This document shows positions 6,040 to 10,119 of a stretch of DNA of 10,119 nt, piece after piece; positions within the stretch are counted from its first letter, which is position 1; each line of letters opens with the position of its first letter. This DNA is from Treponema sp. (GTDB lineage Bacteria; Spirochaetota; Spirochaetia; Treponematales; Breznakiellaceae). The notes below the pieces were generated by a model that did not search any database, was not told where the DNA came from, and worked only from the letters and a program-made list of their open reading frames with translations. The stretch covers positions 1 to 10,119 of the forward strand of contig JAISRD010000160.1 of the NCBI GenBank assembly GCA_031273835.1. The letters are read 5' to 3'. A program made the translations under genes and the position numbers.

Positions 6040-8012
6040 GCGAATACCTGGACATCATCTTTGACCTTCCCTTAAAAACCCGTTACAGCTACCGCAGGGA
6101 CGAAAAGGGAGAGGCCGCTACGGGGAAACGGGCCATGGTCCCCTTTGGAAGGCGTGAATGTCTCGGCTATATTGTGGGGGAGCGCGGCGAGCCCCCCGCG
6201 GTGGAGGCCGGGAAGATCAAGTCCGTCCGGCGGGTGGTGGACAGGGAGCCCCTCTTTGACGGCGCCGACCTGGAACTTGCCGAATGGATGGCGGCCTACT
6301 ATCTCTGCGGTCCCGGTGAGGCCCTGGCGGCGATGCTGCCCTCGGGAAGACGGGCGGGGTCCTACTCGTCCTTTACCGACGAGGGCCTTGAAACCGAAGG
6401 GCTTGACCTTTCCGGGGAACAGCTTGAGGCCCTTGAGGGGATTTTGGGCGGGGAGGGCGGAAACCCGGAAGCCCCCTCAACGGCCTACCTTTACGGCATT
6501 ACCGGATCGGGAAAGACCGAGGTTTTTCTAAGGAGCGCCGACCACATGCTTAAGGCGGGAAAGTCGGTGATATACCTGGTGCCGGAAATCTCCCTGACCC
6601 ACCAGACGGCGGAAATAATAGGACGGCGCTTCGGTTCCGCCGCGACGACGATCCATTCGGGCATGACGGGAAGCGGACGCCTTACCGAATGGATGCGTAT
6701 ACGGAGGGGGGAAGTCCGCATTGTGGTGGGCCCCCGCAGCGCGGTCTTCGCGCCGGTGCGGAAACTGGGCCTCATTATCATCGACGAGGAACACGACGGT
6801 TCCTACAAATCGGGAAACACCCCCCGCTATCACGCACGGCAGGTTGCCATGCACCGCTGCTCAAGGGAGGGGGCCCTGCTCCTCATGGGTTCCGCCACCC
6901 CCTCGGCGGAGGCCTGGAAGCTTATGGAAAGCGGGGTCATCCGGCGTTTTAACCTGACCAGGCGGCTTTCCGGGGGGGCCCTTCCCCGGATCATCCCCGT
7001 AAGCCTTGCCCAGACCGAAGGCTGCCTTAGCAGGGAACTCAAGGATGAAATACGCAGGACCGCCCAAATGGGGCGGCAGACCATACTGTTCCTCAACCGC
7101 CGGGGTTTTTCCTATTTTTACCACTGCCGTTCCTGCGGCTTTGAATTGACCTGCAAGCGCTGTTCGGTGTCCCTGACCTACCACAAAAGCCGGGGCCGGG
7201 CGCTGTGCCATTACTGCGGCTTCGAGACGGCCCCCCCCGGCGCCTGTCCCCGGTGCGGTTCCCTTGAGGCGGGTTTCACCGGATTCGGGACGGAGCTTAT
7301 CGAAGAGGAGGTACGGAAGACCTTTCCCGATCTCCGGGTAAGGCGGGCCGACGCGGACACCACCACCCGGAAGGGGAGCCTTGCGGAGGTACTCGACGTT
7401 TTTAAGGCCGGGGGTATCGACATACTGCTGGGAACCCAGATGGTGGCCAAGGGGTTGAATTTTCCCGGAGTCCGCCTCGTGGGGGTGGTCTTCGCCGACA
7501 CGGGGCTCCACATGCCCGATTTCCGGGCGGCGGAACGGACCTTTTCCCTGATCGTCCAGGTTTCGGGCCGGGCGGGCCGTTACTTTCCCGACGGTAAGGT
7601 GATCGTCCAAACCCTCAGGCCCGGGGACCCGGCGATAAACAGGGCCTGCGCCCTTGACGTGGAGGGTTTTTTCAAGGCCGAACTGGCCCAGCGCGCCGCC
7701 CTGGGCTTTCCCCCCTACTCCCGGCTCATACGTTTCACCCTGCGTTCAAAGAGCAGCGAAAAGGCCGATAAAGCGGCGGAACGCCTTGCCGCCCTGGCCC
7801 GGCCGCTGATCCCAGCGGACGCGGAAATTTTGGGCCCCGCCGAGTGCCCCATCGGCCTGCAGAACGGAAACTACAGGCGGCAGCTGCTCCTGCGGGGGAA
7901 GACCATGGGGACCCTCCACCGGGCCGCCGCCGCCCTGCTTGAGGCCCGCGAAAGGGAGAGGGAGCCCCAGGTCTACCTTGAAACCGATGTGGACCCGGTA
8001 AACCTGCTTTAA
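6036..8012 (+). CDS. priA: primosomal protein N' (replication restart helicase PriA)
   Basis: A 658-residue superfamily 2 helicase that reloads the replisome at collapsed forks. The N-terminal 3'-OH binding domain (Y-L-D-I-I-F-D-L-P-L) is followed by Walker A G154-I-T-G-S-G-K-T, Walker B/DEAH box D250-E-E-H, G-S-A-T-P-S (motif III), two zinc sites with eight cysteines (C364, C367, C373, C376, C391, C394, C404, C407), and the helicase C-lobe with G-T-Q-M-V-A-K-G (466-473) and Q-V-S-G-R-A-G-R. All catalytic and zinc residues are present. The GTG start at 6036 overlaps the glycosylase stop (GTGA); the frame is open further upstream inside that gene, but the translation there is unrelated to PriA. 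The length is slightly shorter than E. coli PriA (732). The gene ends tail to tail with pbpC, sharing TTAA at 8009-8012, and no terminator is visible between them. Confidence 0.97.
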
Positions 8013-10119
8013 TCGGCGCCGCTTAAAACCTCAAAGCGCCTTGAAAGCCGCCCGCCCCCGCCGTCCACCAGGGTGAGGGTATGGAAGCCCGGGCCGGGCC
8101 GGGCTTCCAGGTCGTGAAATACCCTGGTGGCCCCCATGTAATCCCCGTCCAGATGCCAGAAGATCGTTTCCCCCTGATCCCGGTGGGCGGCCTGGAAGAC
8201 GATACGCCCCTCCCTGCCGTCAAGTTCCCTGGGTATGTAGACCGCCCCGTCCTCCTCAGGGTTAAAGAGGGCCAGCATACTCACCGTTCCGCCCCCCCCC
8301 GACAGGGGGGGCAGGGGTTTGTAATCCAGGTTCCACCTGCGGTAGTACCACTCCTCCGCCGGAGGAAGGACAAACCACTTTAGCTCCCGGACCGGCTCGG
8401 CCGAACCCGCCCTGACCAGGGCCCGGCTCTCTCCCCCCTCGTTTAACACCACCCTCCGGCAGTAGGGACAGGGACGGACCGAGGGGGCCCCCGCCGGGGC
8501 AAGGACATATTTGATCTCCGCGCAGTCCGGCCCGGCGGGAAAACCGGAAGAGCCGCAGGCTTCGATCCGATCAAGGGCCCCCTCGGGCCGGGGAAACCAG
8601 TCCCCGTTTTTACCCCCCCGGGGGCCGCCCGTGGAATCCAGGGCGGAAAAGAGTTCAAACAGTACCGGCGCCGAGCTCAGGGAGCTGACCAGTTCCGCCC
8701 GGCCCTCCCCCGAGGCGTTTCCTATCCATACCGCCACGGTCCACGCGGGGCTTACCCCCACGGCCCAGGCGTCCCGGTTTCCGAAGCTGGTCCCGGTTTT
8801 CCAGGCTATACGGCGGGAACCGGCGTATTCCCGCCACGGGGCCTCCTCGCCGGGGCGTACCGCGGAACTCAGGGCCTCCAGGGTGAGCCAGGCGGCGCCG
8901 GGGGAAAGGGGCCCCCCCGTTTCGCCCCCGGCGGTGCGGGCCAGTTCCGCGTATATCCGGGCCGTCTCCCAAAGCTTTACCTCGGCGCCGCCGAGTATCA
9001 GCGGGAGGCCGTATTCTTCCGGGTCCCGGAACAGGGTGGTAAACCCGAGGCTTTTAAGCAGCTCCGCGAAGGGTTCAACGCCGTACTGCCGGAGGTTCCG
9101 TACCGCGGGAACGTTGAGGGACCGCGCCAGGGCCTCGTCGGCGGGGATCACCCCCAGGTAGGCGCGGCTGTTGTTTTCCGGGCTGTAGCTTCCCACCCTG
9201 GTGGGTATGTCGCTCACCAGGGACGAGGGCAGGAGGTAGCCCCCGTCGAGCATGGCGGCGTAGAGGAAGGGCTTAAGCAGACTCCCGGAACTCCGGGGAG
9301 CGGCGGCGATGTCCACCGCCGCCGCCTCGCCGTTTACCGTATTCCCCACATAGGCCAGGGTTTCCCCGCTTGGGGTGTCGAGGATGACGCAGGCCCCGTT
9401 CATGATGCCCCGCCGGGCAAAGAGAGCGGACCAGCGGTTCAGGATGGTATTGGCCCGCTCCTGTACGGAATAATCCACCGTGGTCCGGCCGTATAAACCG
9501 GAAGAAGCCGGAAGGGAACGGCTGTTAAAGGCCCCCGCCCCCCCGGCCTCCAGGACCTTCCGTACCAGGAGATGGGGGGCCCTGTCCGGCAGGGGCAGGG
9601 GCTCTCCGGGCAGGCTCTCGGCCTTTGCCAGGGCCAGGGTTTCCCCGTCAAAGAGGCCGCGGGCGCAAAGTTTTTCCAGCAGGGCGTCCCGCTTGCGGCC
9701 CAGGGCGTCCCGGTTCCGTCCGGGATGAATCAGAGAGGGCCCGTTGGGAAGCACCGCCAGCAGGGCGGCCTCGCTCCAGGAAAGATCCCCGCTTGCCCTG
9801 CCGAACCAGCGCCGGCTCGCCGCCTCAAGGCCCACCACATTCGCCCCGAAGGGGGCGTTGTCCGCGTAGAGGGCAAGGATCTCGTCTTTCGTATAGGAAA
9901 GTTCCAGCCGCAGGGCCAGTACCCCCTCCAGGGCCTTTTCCGGGAGGGTCCGTTTTTTCCCCCGCCGCATAAGCCGTATGGTCTGCATGGTGATGGTTGA
10001 CGCGCCGGAGACTATCCTTCTTTCGGCGCTGTTTTGAAGGAAGGCCCTGGCGGCGGCGGGAAAATCTATACCCCGGTGTTCGGAAAAACGCCGGTCCTCC
10101 GCCTCGATAAGCGCCGCCC
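8009..10119 (-). CDS. pbpC: penicillin-binding protein 1C (bifunctional transglycosylase/transpeptidase), 5' end cut by window edge
   Basis: An open minus-strand frame runs from beyond the right edge to the TAA at 8011-8009, about 702 residues in the window. The signal anchor lies outside. It begins in the GT51 transglycosylase domain: E-A-E-D-R-R-F-S-E-H-R-G-I-D, with the catalytic Glu codon at 10099-10097, then S-G-A-S-T-I-T-M-Q-T and R-R-W-F-G-R. The transpeptidase domain shows S-L-L-K-P-F (nucleophile Ser codon 9283-9281), S-L-N and K-T-G-T-S (8800-8786). The C-terminus has the PBP1C hallmark W-F-V-L-P-P-A-E-E-W-Y-Y-R-R, a glycine-rich linker, and the beta-sandwich BiPBP_C domain with W-H-L-D-G. 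The ATG at 9988 is an internal Met, not the start. The enzyme polymerises and crosslinks periplasmic peptidoglycan; the PBP1C class often has weak or atypical transpeptidase activity. Its partner in many genomes, an alpha-2-macroglobulin, is not in view. Confidence 0.96.
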   Translation of the reverse strand, partial: AALIEAEDRRFSEHRGIDFPAAARAFLQNSAERRIVSGASTITMQTIRLMRRGKKRTLPEKALEGVLALRLELSYTKDEILALYADNAPFGANVVGLEAASRRWFGRASGDLSWSEAALLAVLPNGPSLIHPGRNRDALGRKRDALLEKLCARGLFDGETLALAKAESLPGEPLPLPDRAPHLLVRKVLEAGGAGAFNSRSLPASSGLYGRTTVDYSVQERANTILNRWSALFARRGIMNGACVILDTPSGETLAYVGNTVNGEAAAVDIAAAPRSSGSLLKPFLYAAMLDGGYLLPSSLVSDIPTRVGSYSPENNSRAYLGVIPADEALARSLNVPAVRNLRQYGVEPFAELLKSLGFTTLFRDPEEYGLPLILGGAEVKLWETARIYAELARTAGGETGGPLSPGAAWLTLEALSSAVRPGEEAPWREYAGSRRIAWKTGTSFGNRDAWAVGVSPAWTVAVWIGNASGEGRAELVSSLSSAPVLFELFSALDSTGGPRGGKNGDWFPRPEGALDRIEACGSSGFPAGPDCAEIKYVLAPAGAPSVRPCPYCRRVVLNEGGESRALVRAGSAEPVRELKWFVLPPAEEWYYRRWNLDYKPLPPLSGGGGTVSMLALFNPEEDGAVYIPRELDGREGRIVFQAAHRDQGETIFWHLDGDYMGATRVFHDLEARPGPGFHTLTLVDGGGGRLSRRFEVLSGAD
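8292..8311 (-). repeat. homopolymer tract C9/G7 hairpin inside the pbpC linker
   Basis: Nine C (8292-8300), the loop gaca, then seven G (8305-8311) form a perfect GC hairpin. On the coding strand it encodes the P-L-S-G-G-G-G-T linker between the transpeptidase part and the C-terminal beta-sandwich domain. Confidence 0.6.

Noticed and set aside
8511..9161. Plus-strand open frame of 216 residues opposite pbpC
   Set aside because: Ser/Arg/Pro-rich with no domain; the minus strand carries the conserved transpeptidase motifs here.
9439..9988. Start of the wall enzyme at the internal ATG at 9988
   Set aside because: The frame stays open upstream and encodes the conserved E-D-R-R-F-S-E-H-R-G-I-D transglycosylase motif, so the true start is outside the window.

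Overview
The window is about 60% GC or higher and densely coded. It reads as a chromosomal segment of an anaerobic or facultatively anaerobic bacterium. A class III (oxygen-sensitive, glycyl-radical) ribonucleotide reductase operon and a PBP1C-type wall enzyme point to a diderm. The overall look reminds me of a spirochaete (Treponema-like), but that is a low-confidence impression. No transposase, integrase, tRNA, rRNA or CRISPR array is visible.

Layout. Positions 1-970 (minus strand) hold a GT4-type glycosyltransferase whose 3' end is cut by the window edge. Positions 971-1235 form a divergent regulatory gap with an isolated terminator-like hairpin, a promoter and candidate NrdR operators. 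Positions 1236-8012 (plus strand) look like one transcription unit: nrdR, nrdD (barrel part only), a small glycyl-radical/redoxin fusion gene, an nrdG-type activase, a family 4 uracil-DNA glycosylase and priA. Two junctions are 4-bp GTGA overlaps. Positions 8009-10119 (minus strand) hold pbpC (PBP1C), cut at its 5' end and meeting priA tail to tail with a 4-bp TTAA overlap.

How the genes work together. NrdR is a nucleotide-sensing repressor of ribonucleotide reductase genes and probably controls its own operon through sites in the promoter at 1107-1169. NrdD makes deoxynucleotides anaerobically, and the radical-SAM protein NrdG installs its glycyl radical. The uracil-DNA glycosylase and PriA add base-excision repair and replication restart, so dNTP supply and genome maintenance share one mRNA.

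The main discovery is that the class III reductase is split. The nrdD product stops just after its zinc-binding Cys cluster and lacks the glycyl-radical loop. That loop (S-R-I-V-G-Y-Y) is on a separate 186-residue protein encoded 104 nt downstream in another frame with its own ribosome binding site. There it is fused to a thioredoxin/glutaredoxin-like domain with a C-P-S-C active site. The NrdD C-terminal tail and the small protein's N-terminus both show heptad patterns, so they may dock as a coiled coil. The arrangement predicts a trans-acting glycyl-radical subunit that carries its own reductant module.
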